Shown: one piece after another, positions 12,766-24,000 of the stretch
Position numbering within the stretch: position 1 is the stretch's first letter
Layout: each line of letters starts with the position of its first letter
Assembly: GCA_006538405.1 (NCBI GenBank)
Contig: BJKQ01000031.1
Location: 1-64,000, forward strand
Source of the DNA: Hansfordia pulvinata
Lineage: Eukaryota > Ascomycota > Sordariomycetes > Xylariales
Direction: 5' to 3'
DNA length: 64,000 nucleotides
Notes under the pieces: model-generated
Told to the model about the DNA's origin: nothing
Seen by the model: only the letters and a program-made list of their open reading frames with translations
Database searches by the model: none
Position numbers and translations under genes: made by a program

Positions 12766-13305
12766 TATTATAAACCCGATTATTAAGCCGGTAAAACAGG
12801 TTATATTAATATAAGTAAAAGACTTATAAATTAATAATTATATAAAATAACGTTAAATTAATTATATATATATAAGGAAAGTAAAAATATAAGATAAGAT
12901 TATATAATTAAGATTATTATTAAGATAATAAGCAGTTTACACGCTTATTACGATTATTATAATTAAGGTAACGCTTATAAAGAAGGTCGTAAGTAAAATA
13001 AAGATCACTTTAAGGAACGTGATCCGGGACACGGTATTAATAAGGGAATAAAAGATATATAAGGACGGAAGGTTTCTTATATATTTAATTATTTATTACC
13101 TTAATAATTAATTTAAGTATTTAAATCATTTTTAAATAAGAGTAGCCTTTTAATAATAATTTACCACTTATTTAATACTTTAAATTACTTATTATTAATC
13201 AATTACTTATTGTTTACCGATAAACGACCTTTCGAGTGTTTTTTTAAAATATAAAACCCTTAAATTAATTCTGTATTTTTCTTAAGAAGAATCCAGGTCG
13301 TTACA
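12766..13305 (+). repeat. 3' LTR of gypsy copy 1
   Basis: 540 bp, starting TATTATAAACCC and ending CGTTACA. It is followed directly by the CTTTT target duplication. Confidence 0.9.
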
Positions 13306-13310
13306 CTTTT

Positions 13311-13865
13311 TATATTATTAATTTACCCCGTATATTACACTTTAAGCCTTATTTTTATCCGTACGACTTTATTACTTATTTTACCTTAAATAAAGTAATT
13401 ATTATAAAGTATTTATAAGTTAAATTAAAACTTTTAAATTTTATTTTAACCTTAACGTTACGTATAGATTTTTTTAATTATAATATAATACCATATAATA
13501 CTCGGATTATAACGATAATAATACAATTTAATTACGTTAAGATATAATTAAGTCGTTTATAAAAGAATTTAACTTTATATTATTAAGTTTAAGTATAAAG
13601 TAAATAATATTATTAAAAAGAACTTAACTTAAAAAAGACTTACTTTTATAATTAACTGCTCTTTAATAACCATAATAATCTTTGTTTTTTAAATCATATA
13701 AATTATAATATATTTTACGTTTAAGTGATAAAAAGTAGTATATTTTTATTAATATATTATATTGTTTTAATTTATATTAATAAGGAAGCTTTTCTTCTTT
13801 ATAAATAAAGATCCGGAAATAAAGGTTTTTCTGCTTTTTAAAATTAGTATTTCAGATCTATTACA
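13311..13865. other. AT-rich spacer between two gypsy LTRs, no gene
   Basis: AT-rich sequence with no recognised motif. It separates the 3' LTR of gypsy copy 1 from the solo LTR, which lies in the opposite orientation. Confidence 0.5.
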
Positions 13866-13870
13866 TATAA

Positions 13871-14408
13871 TATAACGACCTGGATTCTTCTTAAGAAAAA
13901 TATAAAAGTGGTTTAAGGGTTCATATTTTTAAAGAACACTTAAAAGGTCGTTTATCGGTAAACTTAAAGTAATTAATTAATAATAAATAAATTAAAGTAT
14001 TGAATAAGTGGTAAATTATCGTTAAAAGGTTACTCTTATTTAAGAATAACTTAAATACTTAAATTAATTATTAAGGTAATAAATGATTAAATATATAAAA
14101 AAACCTTTTATCCTTATATATCCTTTATCCCTTTATTAATATTATATTTTAAATCACGTTCTTTAATTTAATCCCCGTTTTATTTATAACCTTTTTTATA
14201 AGCGTTACCTTAATTACGGTAATTATAATAAGCGTGCGAACTGCTTATTATTTTAATAATAATCTTGATTATATAACTTTACCTTATATTCTTACTTCTT
14301 TTTATATATATATTAGCTTAGCGCTGTCCTGCGCGATTATTAATTTATAGGTCGTTTGCTTACATTAATATGGCCCGTCCTGCCGGCTTAACGATCGGGT
14401 TTATAATA
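13871..14408 (-). mobile_element. Solo gypsy LTR with TATAA target duplication
   Basis: 538 bp, beginning TATAACGACCTGG and ending GGGTTTATAATA on the plus strand, which makes it the minus-orientation LTR of the same gypsy family. It is flanked by a perfect direct repeat TATAA (13866-13870 and 14409-14413) with no internal region. This is the expected product of recombination between the two LTRs of a former full element. Confidence 0.88.
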
Positions 14409-14413
14409 TATAA

Positions 14414-15650
14414 ATGTATTTAATTTAACTTATTCTTATATTTTATTAAATAAAAAAAGAAGCCCTTATTTTTAAGTAATTTAAAACATCTTATAAAGAT
14501 AAAAAATAACGTGCTTATAAAAGATTCACTTAATAATATTATAAGTTAATAAGAAGATTAATCTTAAAACCTAAAATTTACCTTATCCTTTATTAAATTA
14601 ATTTAACCTCGCTTTTACGAAATTAAAATACCCGAGGTTTAATTGAAAACTTAATATACGTGTATAATATTACATTATAAAGATTCTACTATTTTTAATT
14701 CTCTTAATAAACATTGTTTTACACTTTCCGTAAAGAAGAAGATTTTTTTTATATAAATCAATTTATTATTAATGTCTTAATATCCTTTATTAAAGAGACA
14801 TTAAGAGTTAATAAAATACATTTAAATTATCTTTATTCTTTATAGCTTAACGTGATATTTTATAATAGAAAATTCAATCTTACTATACTATTAATAAACT
14901 TGAAACGTTTCTTTTGATTAATAAAACGTATCTATATTATATATTTTTATAAATATATATGTAAACCATAAAGTTTAAAATATAAACAAGTGTTTTTAAG
15001 TATATAGTGTTAAATAGTTAAAAGAGCTTCTTTATTATTATTAAAGCGTATTAGTTATATATATAAGTATATAAATGTATTTTTAACTTAAATTTTAAAA
15101 TGTAATTAAATACTTTTTATTTATTGTTATTAACTTTATAATTTTATAATAAAGAATCTTAAATATAAAATTATTTTAAAACTAGGAATAAACTTAAAAA
15201 ATGAAAGAGCCTTAATCACTTTTTAAAAAGAAATTTATTACCGCGATAACGGGAGAGCTTTCAATTTAAGTTTATAAAAGTGTTTCTTTCACCGATTAAA
15301 TTAAAATATGTTCTTTACTTAATTAAATATTTTGGAAAATTCACAGTCATTTATAAGCTAAATCGGGCTTATCGATTAATTATACTTCTTTTAAGGATAA
15401 GACTAAAAGTTTATAAGAGTAAATAAGAGTAAGACACGCTCCTCGTGTGAATAAATTATAAACTTATACTCCCTTTCTTAGATAAAATTCATAATTAAGT
15501 TTCTACTTATTAAATCACATCTTATATAACACTTTTAACTCTTACTTTAAGCGCTTTATTCCTTGTTTCTTTATATTAATTTTACTTTAATTAAATAGAA
15601 CTTTCTTAAGAAATTAAGCTTAATATTAAAGTCACGTCACTTTATATTAA
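14414..15650. other. AT-rich RIP-degraded DNA, no gene
   Basis: No LTR, no transposase motif and no long open frame. The composition is like the left end of the window. It is slightly less AT-biased near 15,400-15,500, but I cannot identify the source. Confidence 0.5.
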
Positions 15651-15654
15651 GGTT

Positions 15655-16245
15655 AATCATAAATTAACTCGAATCCGATTCATATAAATCCGGGTTCACG
15701 TGAGTTACTCACCCCTTTAATTCAGATTCATGTGAGTTAACTCACGTGAATCCGGATTTATATAAGTTACTCACCTTACTGATTTAAAGTAACCCACGTG
15801 AATTTAAGTTACTTATAACTTAATTCACGGATTTTGTAAAAGCACTAATTAAGTATAAAGCAATATAAAATAATATAAAAAGCTATAAAATTAAAATAAT
15901 GTAAAATTAAAATAATAATTAATTGATGAAATTAATTAATAAAGTTTAAACTTTAAGCTTAAGTAATTATTAAATCTAAATTCAAGTTAATAAAACTAAT
16001 TATGATTAATATAAGTTAAAATTAAGCTAAATATTAATTATTATATTAATTAAAATAAATTACCGTAAATCCGTGAGCTAACTTATAAGTAGTTCAGAGT
16101 GACTTATATAGATTAACAACCTAATTTAAAGTAACTTAGATTCATGTGAGTTACTCACTTAACTGATTCAGATTCATGTGAATCAGTAAAATCACTGATT
16201 TAAAGTAACTCACGTGAGTTACTTATAAGTTAACTTAAAATGCAA
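15655..16245. repeat. MITE-like inverted-repeat element, copy D
   Basis: The left arm (about 15670-15838) ends TTCACGGATTTT. The right arm starts AAATCCGTGAG at about 16067 and runs to about 16240. The core is about 230 bp, the same as in copy B. This is the least mutated copy: boxes such as ACTCACGTGAAT, GATTCACGTG-like runs and TTTAAAGTAACTCACGTGAG are repeated several times in both orientations. No reading frame is present. Confidence 0.6.
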
Positions 16246-17940
16246 GATTTATTATATTAACCTTGTTTTATATAAAACCTTTTTACTTACTTCTTTTTAA
16301 ATAGCTTTATCCAAAATTTAAGTGGTACTACTTATTACCATCTTATTCATTAAGTGTTATTACGGTGTCTTTAATTACCTTTAAGACAATAAGTAAGCAG
16401 CGCTTTCACGCTTATAACTTATAAGAAAAATCAAACTTATGCTTTTATTTAAAATATTGTATAATTCTTATCTTTATTTACGTTTTTATTATTCCTCGTC
16501 TTTAATTTCATTATATTCGTTAGTTTTGTACTGCGTTTAATTATATTAAGTTAAAGTTAAACGCGATTAATTTTAACGTAAGTCAGTGCTTTATTATAAA
16601 TAAATTTAACTTACTTAGTTTTCCTGATTACTTTTAATGTCTTATCTTATTACTTGAATTTTAAACGAGTTTACTGAAAAAAAGTGATTTAAAGCTTTGT
16701 TTTTATTACATAAGCGACAGCTTTTATAAGCAGCTTTTAATAACGTATTTCTTAATATTCAATGCTCTCGGTAAAGTTAAGCTGGTTGAAAAATAATTTA
16801 AACATATTATTAAAATATTTAAACTTCACGTTATAAATTAGTGCTTTATCTTATGTTTTATTAATAGCCTATTCTTAAAGTATAAAGATAATCCTTTAAG
16901 AGCTATTAAAAGTAGTATGTTATAATTTAAAAGCTAAATTTCTTAAAACCGGCTTTAAGGAATAATAATAAAATATTTATTATTATAAGTTATTCTCTTA
17001 TTTTATCGCTGTTATATCGGATATAAAACGTTTAATTATGAAGTATAACTTAAAATATTTAATTTATAATAAGCTGGTTGATAAACACTCTTCGTATATT
17101 TTACTTATAAAATCAACATATTAATTAATATTTTAAAAAATATTTCGTTTTATTTTTAATAATAAAAAACAAAGCTTTAAGTGTTTAAAAGGTATTACTT
17201 AAAGTATAAAACCGTACAAAACTGGTTATTAAAAAGCGTAACAGTTTAAGACAAAGGTTAAATACTAGAAAATAGAATCTTAAAAACCCTTCGTTTTAAA
17301 TTAAATTTTAAATGTTTATATTTAAATATTGATTATAAAAATATAATCGGTTAAACCTTTACTTTTAAAGACTCATATATAAGATACTTCTATTAATATA
17401 ATAAAGTACATATTTTAATTACTTCGTGTTATAAGTACACGTTTTATTTGTTTATTACTTTAAAAAGGTTATTCTTATTACTTTAAACCTAAGAGTAAAT
17501 TATATATTTTAATCATCGTGAATATATATTTATACTTAAAGATATGAGATGGTTTTAATAACCGTAATATAATAATAATAAGTTTAATAAATATAAAATA
17601 TACATATATATTAATTTAAAATATTTAAAATATGTTTCTTATTTTTTAAGATATGTAAAAGTTATTAATAAAATATTGACTTATAAATAATAATATTATC
17701 TTAACTTATTATAATTTATCTTCTTATTAAAACTAAGCTTTAAAGGCTTATATAAAGCTAATTAATTTTAAAAATTATTAATTATTATTAAGTAAATATT
17801 AAATAAATATAAAAAATATATTACGAATATAATAAAACTTATATTTATATTAAATTTATTATTTTATAATCCGATTTATTAAAAATATTTATAACTTATT
17901 TAAATATGACTTAACTGTTCTGCCCTTAAAAAGTATACAT
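16246..17940. other. AT-rich RIP-degraded DNA up to an abrupt isochore edge
   Basis: No gene. A 20-odd-base identity around TTTTATAAGCAGCTTTTAATAA at about 16723 also occurs inside gypsy copy 1 near 8570, so part of this block may be a fragment of that element; this is uncertain. The composition switches to GC-rich within a few tens of bases around 17,940-17,965. Confidence 0.4.
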
Positions 17941-19528
17941 GTAACTAAAACATTTTACTCGCACATGTTGCGAACCTTTAAAGCGCGCACGCGACGCGAC
18001 CTTCATAGCTTAATACACTCTACGCGCACGCGTTACACACCTCAGAAGCGCGTACGCGACGCAATCCTAGCAGCCTGTAGGCTCACCGCGGCAAAGGCTC
18101 GAGTATCAGCCCTTCGCAGCTTAAACATCCGCGCCGACCAACACGCGCCCCTAAGTCCTTATCTGCACAAATACAAGCCGGTACGTGTGCAGACTCCGTC
18201 TCGGCTCCGCTTTACCTCTTTCCCACTCCTTATGATTCTTATCGAGTTATGCTTCGCACAATTCGGCCTTGAACTCACCTTCATACAGGTACCTGACCAC
18301 ATCACTACCTTAAAGCTACCGGGTACCGTTCGTCTCGATACATGCCTCCCTTCTTGCGATACACACCCCTTTCTTACGATGCGCGCCCCTTCTTAACCTA
18401 TGTCCGGCTTTCTGCTTCGTGTCCCGCGCTTCCCTGCACCTGGCTTCACGCGCTGATCGACGTGGCGCGGCTAAAAGACGACCTGCCCACGACTTGAACT
18501 AATATAAACGAAAGCCTTAAGGCCAGATTGAACTCGTTCACAACGCATATTAAAGAAGCAGAACACGCTTTCCTACCCGACCCAAGGCACGTCCGTCACC
18601 CGTATCTGCGTGTACCGACAGGCACGACAACCGCTAATCACTGGCTGGCCGAACCGACCGACTTCCACCCTTTCGTAAGCCAAGCTGGCTCGGCTCCGGG
18701 GTTTAAGCACGAACAGATCACAAGGCTCCGTGGTATCGGGGGGAGGCCGGTGACCGGCTGCTCGGGCCTGTGTTAATGACTTCCTTAGCGGGTATCGACG
18801 CGAGCAGCCGAGCCCCGTATTCGCGTCAAGCACGCGTATCCGATACGGCCGACACGCGCCTCTCAAAGTCGGATGCTGCCTCCAGGTCTGCGTCCCTACA
18901 CCGAACTCGACGGGGAGCTATGCCCGCTGCCCTCCGGGAATAAGACCACCATTCTATCTATAAGGCTGCTCAAGACCACTCTTCCTAATTGCACCCGTGG
19001 CACACGATTGAGGCTGCACCTCTACTTCGCCTCTCTATCCGCCTAACCATCTAGCAGCCCACTGGCATTCTTCCCGAACCCATCTAACGACATCAAGGTT
19101 CCCATCTCGGCATCAACTTGTCGCGTCCTTGTTCTGCACAAACATTGGCTACAACCACTCCCACCTCGATATCTCGATACACCACCCTTACAAACCCCTG
19201 CCATCACGCTATGCTTCTCATCTATCTCCAATGGCCCCCAGCAATACTTGCTCTGCCACATGCCACCCAGACAGCCCAGCCCACTCCCTCTACCTCCCTT
19301 ATTTTCACCAGCCATATCTCTCTAGCATACTCCGCAGCTTACATTTTCAGGGACCTAACCGCGGTGAGGTGCGCGTTTGCCGCCTACACTCCACCGCCGT
19401 CCCGGGAGACAAGGCGCTCCGGCGCTATTGCGCGGCTTTGATTTCACCGTCAGTCAAGACGCTCCGAGTTAACCTTCAAACATTACGACGCGACAACTCC
19501 CGGGGCATCTGGCGACGACAAACCTCAA
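17941..19528. other. GC-rich DNA without a recognisable gene
   Basis: Starts with a CpG-rich stretch carrying repeated GCGCACGCGACGC-type motifs (17,975-18,060). Several overlapping frames of 80-143 codons exist on both strands, the longest at 17965-18396 on the plus strand. They have no recognisable domain, and their composition follows the CpG-rich repeats. I see no supported gene here. Confidence 0.45.
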
Positions 19529-19529
19529 C

Positions 19530-20225
19530 ATGACGCCGACTTCGAGGGTTTGGCCTTCTCTATCTCTGGCATGCTGCACGTTATACTATACAGGATGTCG
19601 TGGTACGGGACGAAACCGCCAGCCACTTGTGCACTCATGACGGCGACTACGGGATCTACACTAAGAAGACGATGCCCGTGGCGTCCTTTCAGAACGTCTA
19701 CAAGACTGTTTACGACAACGCCTCGACCAAGGGCGCCAGCAAGAACAACCCCGAGATCAATAACGGCGACCAGGAGAACGTCCAGTCGGACTGGAACCCG
19801 TCCAAGGCCATGTCGAACGCCAGGGAGTCGATCGCGACCGTAGCCACCGCGACGGCAGCCTGGTTGCGCAGGCCATGAGATGGTGAGGGCGTACGCCATC
19901 GAGACCAATAACGACCCCGGCGTCTACTACTCGATGATAAGGACCAAGTCCACCATTCTCGATAACCGGAGCCCGGTTTTCGTGCTCGCGATCTCCACGA
20001 AGAAGACGTAGAAGCTCCGCAAGTACAGCTCAGTACAAGGTGTACTTAACGAGCCTGGGAGCCTGGTACACGCAATAGACTTCAGTAGCGAGAACGAGCT
20101 CTCGAAGATGGCGCGTTAAAGGAGCCCGGCACCGACGAGAAGATCTCGAAGCTCTGCGACTCGCTGTCGGAGCACATTAAGGCGAACGACATATGCATGG
20201 TCGCATTTAAGAACTCGAGTAGATG
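19530..20225 (+). pseudogene. Frameshifted coding relic, family unknown
   Basis: Protein-like plus-strand translation passes through three frames. The first runs about 19530-19605, the second 19600-19878, and the third from about 19870 to a TAA at 20117-20119, with an in-frame TAG at 20009-20011. The middle segment is rich in polar residues (Asn, Lys, Ser, Thr) with GC-rich third codon positions, unlike the CpG-repeat frames upstream. There is no catalytic motif or membrane segment that I can name. At least two indels and one stop are needed to explain it, so it cannot make a full protein. An undetected intron could explain one shift but not all of them. Confidence 0.4.
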
Positions 20226-20296
20226 AACGTTTGCGCAGAGTTGTACGGCAAGAAGGAGAAAATCAGCCAGAGACGATAAGAGAACGCGTGGAAGGT

Positions 20297-20609
20297 CTAC
20301 TCAAAGACCTCGTAGACCGGGGAGGCCGAGAAGTGGCTCGGGGAAGGGGCCCTGGTGCTTATGGGCTGGTGAAGGACGATGGACATCTTCTTGTACTTGC
20401 TCAAGCCTGTCATGTTCGTGTAGTCCTGGACGTGCGCCGAGAAGGCCGAGGTCATGGCGACGTTCATCGGTGCGTATTCTGGCCATGTGCAACGTGTAGG
20501 CGTCGCTGTCTGTATCATGGTGGACGTGCTGGATCCACGGGGCGAACTTGTCATTGACGTACGTCAACTTGGCACACTCGTTCTTGCCCTTGTTGAGCTT
20601 GTAGGCCAC
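20297..20609 (-). pseudogene. Frameshifted coding relic on the minus strand, family unknown
   Basis: Two minus frames (20609-20470 and about 20480-20297) each give a polar, globular-looking translation. They join best with one frame change near 20,475. The overlapping plus frame at 20454-20645 is also open and hydrophobic, so the strand is not certain. No family was recognised. The element next to it is the 19-bp duplication at 20608-20645. Confidence 0.3.
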
Positions 20610-20645
20610 TTAAGTCTGACAGGTAGACTTAAGTCTGACAGGTAG
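20608..20645 (+). repeat. Perfect 19-bp tandem duplication
   Basis: The unit ACTTAAGTCTGACAGGTAG occurs twice head to tail (20608-20626 and 20627-20645) with no mismatch, so the duplication is recent or protected. Confidence 0.9.
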
Positions 20646-20649
20646 ACAT

Positions 20650-21300
20650 TGGGGAGTTCGACGCCGTGCTTGAGCATGGTCCTGATCAGGTAAAAGTGAT
20701 CGAGGCACATGCCATGCAGCCACGAGCGCGATGTTGGGGGACTTCTTCAAGTTCGTGCACGGCGTGGACCTTGACATCTCGATCCACTCGACGAACGAGG
20801 CCATCGCCTTGCTCGGCTCCTCTGCCAACGCGTCTGGAGCATGGGTCTGGGGAACCTTGAGAAGGTGCTGGTGCTGGTCTTAACGCTTGTTCTGATGATA
20901 GAGCTGAACCTGATAGTCCCGTTAACGCAGGCGCCTATCTGCTCTATATCCCTGTCAGTGTGTGCTCCAAGTCGTAGTGAACTACGATACAGTCCCTCAA
21001 CTTCCCAGTGCTCATAGCTTCGGAGGCATCCTCCATCTCAGCGTGTGAGAAGCACTTCTAAAGTCCGGCCCTCATCGTGCATGACACGAGCTCTCCGATC
21101 GAGTTGAAGTCGCATCCGTGTTCGAAGCAGCAGACGGTGTCCGACTTCTGTTACTTTAAGAGAACATCGCTGCGAGTTCGTTGCTGTAGCGGTCCTGGTC
21201 GTACCCTGGTTATCCGAGGGAGCAGAGCACCAGGGCCGTGGGCAAGGACCAGGCACACTCCTCGATGATCAGGCTTTCGAAGTCCGATCCCTTCGAGACG
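20650..21300. other. Coding-like GC-rich DNA, strand unclear
   Basis: Both strands contain open frames of 60-72 codons (for example 20610-20828 minus, with a matching plus frame from about 20723) that use the same codon boundaries. Neither can be preferred by eye. It joins the relics on either side, but no start, stop or domain can be defined. Confidence 0.3.
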
Positions 21301-21309
21301 CTCGATGCC

Positions 21310-22233
21310 GCCTTGGTAGGGGCCAGGGCTTGACCGCCGAGTTCAAGTACCAGGTGAAGACCCTGCAGTAGCAGATGACGAGGCTCATGCCGTTGTTGAA
21401 CACGGAGATTGTTGAACAAGGGGAGGGATCGCGGGTCCATCAAGCCACACAGCCACACGTAACCCAGTTCTTCAAAGCTGGCGTGAACTTAGACAGGACG
21501 AGCGAGCGTCCCGTTAGCAAGGAGACCAGCGTGATCGATGACGTATCCTCGGTCGCCGACTACAGCTTCTTAGCTACCAGCGCGAGGCCCTCGCATGCTG
21601 CCTCGACAGCTTAAAAGGGGGAGCCCACTAAGAGGAATCGTAATACAAGTCCGCGACGGCTACCGCGAGCTTAAGGCACACCAACAAGAAATTGGCGTGG
21701 GGTACCGCGACGTGCTCCGTGTTAGCAGTGATGCCGAGGTACTACTCGACGCACTGAGCCTTCAGCAACGTGCTCGTGAGCGAGAGTAAGTTAATGAAGA
21801 CGTGCATCAACCTCGCATCCGCGTTGTGCGAGAAATCTAAGAGGTAGCTACCGGTGCTCAAGTCCCCGACCACGCTCTACCTATCGAAGTTCATCACCAG
21901 GACCTCGAAGGAAGACATGCCGGTCTTAACAGCCGAGTCGTGGTACGAGATGCCGCAGATCCAGGACGGGGAGGACAGCATCACATCGTCATAGAGACGA
22001 TGCTCAAGCACGCGAAGAGATACCCCGAGTGCCTGGGCCACCCCGCCTCGCCGATCACCCCCTGCGTCACATTCCCTTCCGTGAAGAAGGTTAAGGATAA
22101 CCGGGTGGTTTTTTGCGCTGGTAAGAATACGAAGATTAACCCGACACCGACTCCGTGGGAGATCATGTGCATAATGGTTAAGAACGAGCCCAGGCTGATG
22201 TACCTCATGAGGACCAGGGCCTCGGGAATGTAA
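21310..22233 (+). pseudogene. Coding relic with two frame changes, family unknown
   Basis: The plus strand reads in three frames in succession. The first is 21315-21614, with a TAG at 21369-21371. The second is about 21640-21992, with a TGA at 21755-21757 and a TAG at 21845-21847. The third is 21940-22233, ending in TAA. The translations are Lys/Ser/Thr-rich and globular rather than repetitive. For 21981-22233 the minus strand is also open across the whole stretch, so that part is ambiguous. There is no active-site motif that I can name. It lies between the other relics, which suggests that a block of neighbouring genes decayed together. Confidence 0.35.
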
Positions 22234-22337
22234 TGCGTAAAGGCTGCGTCGAACTCAACAGCGTTGAGCGCGAATGATCTAGTGGACAAGAAAACGGAGG
22301 AAGTATCTACGACGTCTTCGAGAGCGTCAAGTAGACG

Positions 22338-22860
22338 TACTACTCGATCCTGAGCACCTGGAGCTGCCTCTCGATGTAGAGATCGAATGTGCGAAAGGCC
22401 TTGCTCTTCTAGACCACAAGGGTAGAGTTGCAGGAGTTCAAGTACGCGCACAGCTCCTCCTTGACCTCCGACACCACGACCGGGAACGTCTCCTTCTTCA
22501 TCACATCCACCTACGGCAGCTCCTCCCTCTCCGGGATGAACATCTTCTCGTCCATCGGGCCCGTGAGACCCGTGGTGTCGTAGTAGCCGGAGCAGGTCCT
22601 CTCACCCAGCATCCAGTAGACCGGCGTCTCGAGGGCGACCTTGATCCTGCTTAAGATGGACCACGTTCGCGACCTCCTCTTTGGTCACCTCCTCCTCAAC
22701 GATCGACTGGTTGAGCAGGTAGGTGTCCCGGTACGTGTCCTCCCCGCCCTCGAGTGCCTGTTTCCTAGGTCGGCGGTGCTGAAGATAATAAGCCAGGGAA
22801 ATGTCAGACCGACCCTGAAGGGGTGTAGATTGACGGGAGCGGCGGCGGCGCACTACCGGC
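22338..22860 (-). pseudogene. Amber-interrupted minus-strand coding relic with a second copy at 62.5 kb
   Basis: A minus-strand frame from about 22660 to 22338 is continuous except for three TAG codons (22513-22511, 22411-22409, 22342-22340). There is no TAA or TGA in that frame over this span. Upstream (about 22853-22665) a different minus frame carries a Glu/Val-rich segment, so one frameshift separates them. The translation is mixed and globular, with no family recognised. Its 3' part (22338-22410) has a diverged copy at 62503-62572, where the tryptophan codon TGG stands opposite the TAG at 22340-22342. The opposite-strand frame is also open, so the coding strand remains an inference. Confidence 0.4.
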
Positions 22861-23041
22861 TTAATGGTCCATTGCCTCTCTGCGTCGCTCTTTAGCGGGA
22901 ATGGCCTGCAATGCGATGATGGTAAAAGGGAGCAACTCGTAGCGCATTTTAAGCTGGAGGAGTAATGCTCTTAAACGTCTATCGCAGAGTCCTGGACTGG
23001 TCGCTGCAGTATGAAAATCTCACAAACAGGAAAGGCATAAT

Positions 23042-23560
23042 ATGGCGGTGCCGGCAGGGGGGACTGCGGCTAAGTTCTATAACATTGAGAAACACGGCTA
23101 CTCTACTACAATACGGGACAGTCTGAGGGAGTACACCCGAGGTAAGGCCTCAGACAGAGTACTCAGCCAGGCACGCACGCGGGCTGAGGTCTTTGCCAGC
23201 AACGCGTCTATACGAGGCCTACCACAGAGCGGGAGGCATCCAGGCGCAAGGAGGAGCGACCAAAGCGGCTTCTTTCGACCAGTAGCTCGGGGACATTTCG
23301 GCTTATATGGCCAGCCTGGAGCAGATGGCGGGACTGTGGGAGGAGGAACCAGGTACCGAAAGGGGGACAATCATCATTTAAGACAGTTTACCAAGGACAG
23401 GGTCCCCTGACGACTTCCGGCTGGGTGTGTACCTGGAGGGTTCACGATGTGGAGGCTATCGCGAACAAGACAGCCGGCTTCTTGAGAGAGTGCTGGAGAC
23501 AGGCGCGGGCTACGTGGGGAGCCGGGGAATAGGCGGTGTCTGTTACCTGTAAAGCTCTAC
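23042..23560 (+). pseudogene. Frameshifted coding relic, family unknown
   Basis: A plus frame with an ATG at 23042 (ATGGCGGTG) runs to about 23215. The protein-like reading then continues in another frame to about 23550, crossing a TAG at 23283-23285 and a TAA near 23377. The first part is basic and polar, and the second is Glu/Gly-rich. The opening ATG is the only plausible start. No domain was recognised. It is the last well-defined relic of the 19.5-23.6 kb cluster. Confidence 0.35.
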
Positions 23561-23569
23561 ACTAAGGGC

Positions 23570-24000
23570 GCTCCCGAGCCGAGATAACAAGCTTCCTCTT
23601 GGATGGTACTGGCTTTATTGCTGGCTTGTTAATGACAGACTTTAGCTCAGGGTGTACTGGAGAAACGGGTTCTTCTGAATGGATGTCACCAGGACCGAGT
23701 TTCCCTTTAATGAAAACATTTTTGAGGAGAGACCAAAGGAAAGGGGAATTGAAGCTATACGGACCACAAATGAAAGCCCGAGGCCCGGGACGGGGTTTCG
23801 ACGCCCGCTCACTACTTGAATTACGACCGTATGCAACGAACGGGGCCATTCGTGCGGTCTTGCAGGGACGAAGCGGTCGCTAAGCGCCCGCCTACCGATG
23901 GCCTGAGCGTATACTAAGAGGGCTGGGCATAAAGCCTTGAACAACAAGTACGAGCGCCTAAGGGACAGGCCGGCGGGTTGAAAGGCAGCACGGAAAGGAG
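23570..24000. other. Coding-like DNA open in several frames
   Basis: Three frames (23599-23883 plus, 23642-23947 minus, 23562-23849 minus) are open across the same stretch, and a further plus frame reads well between stops at about 23654, 23676 and 23812. It may be a relic continuing the cluster to its left, but strand and frame cannot be assigned. Confidence 0.25.

Larger units (their letters stand above)
5339..13305 (+). mobile_element. Ty3/gypsy chromovirus, full length, RIP-inactivated (copy 1)
   Basis: A 7967-bp LTR retrotransposon bounded by LTRs at 5339-5876 and 12766-13305 and flanked by the perfect 5-bp duplication CTTTT (5334-5338 and 13306-13310). The LTR starts as a mutated TGTTACGAACCC and ends as CGTTACA. 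A polypurine tract sits at 12751-12760. Remnants run in the usual order: gag zinc knuckle, reverse transcriptase, integrase, chromodomain. Every frame is full of stops, so it encodes nothing now. C-to-T and G-to-A changes at the key codons identify RIP as the cause. It shares orientation-reversed LTRs with the copy at 30452-38419. Confidence 0.93.

Noticed and set aside
17965..18396. 143-codon plus frame
   Set aside because: Its first part is made of repeated CpG-rich motifs translating to Arg/Ala/Thr, and no domain, splice signal or homologous pattern is visible.
19118..19533. Two overlapping plus frames of 107 and 134 codons
   Set aside because: They overlap in different phases with Thr/Ser/Pro/His-rich translations typical of C-rich non-coding DNA.
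21981..22451. 156-codon minus frame with hydrophobic middle
   Set aside because: Plus-strand frames over the same DNA look equally or more protein-like, and the codon boundaries coincide in part, so a membrane protein call would be unsafe.
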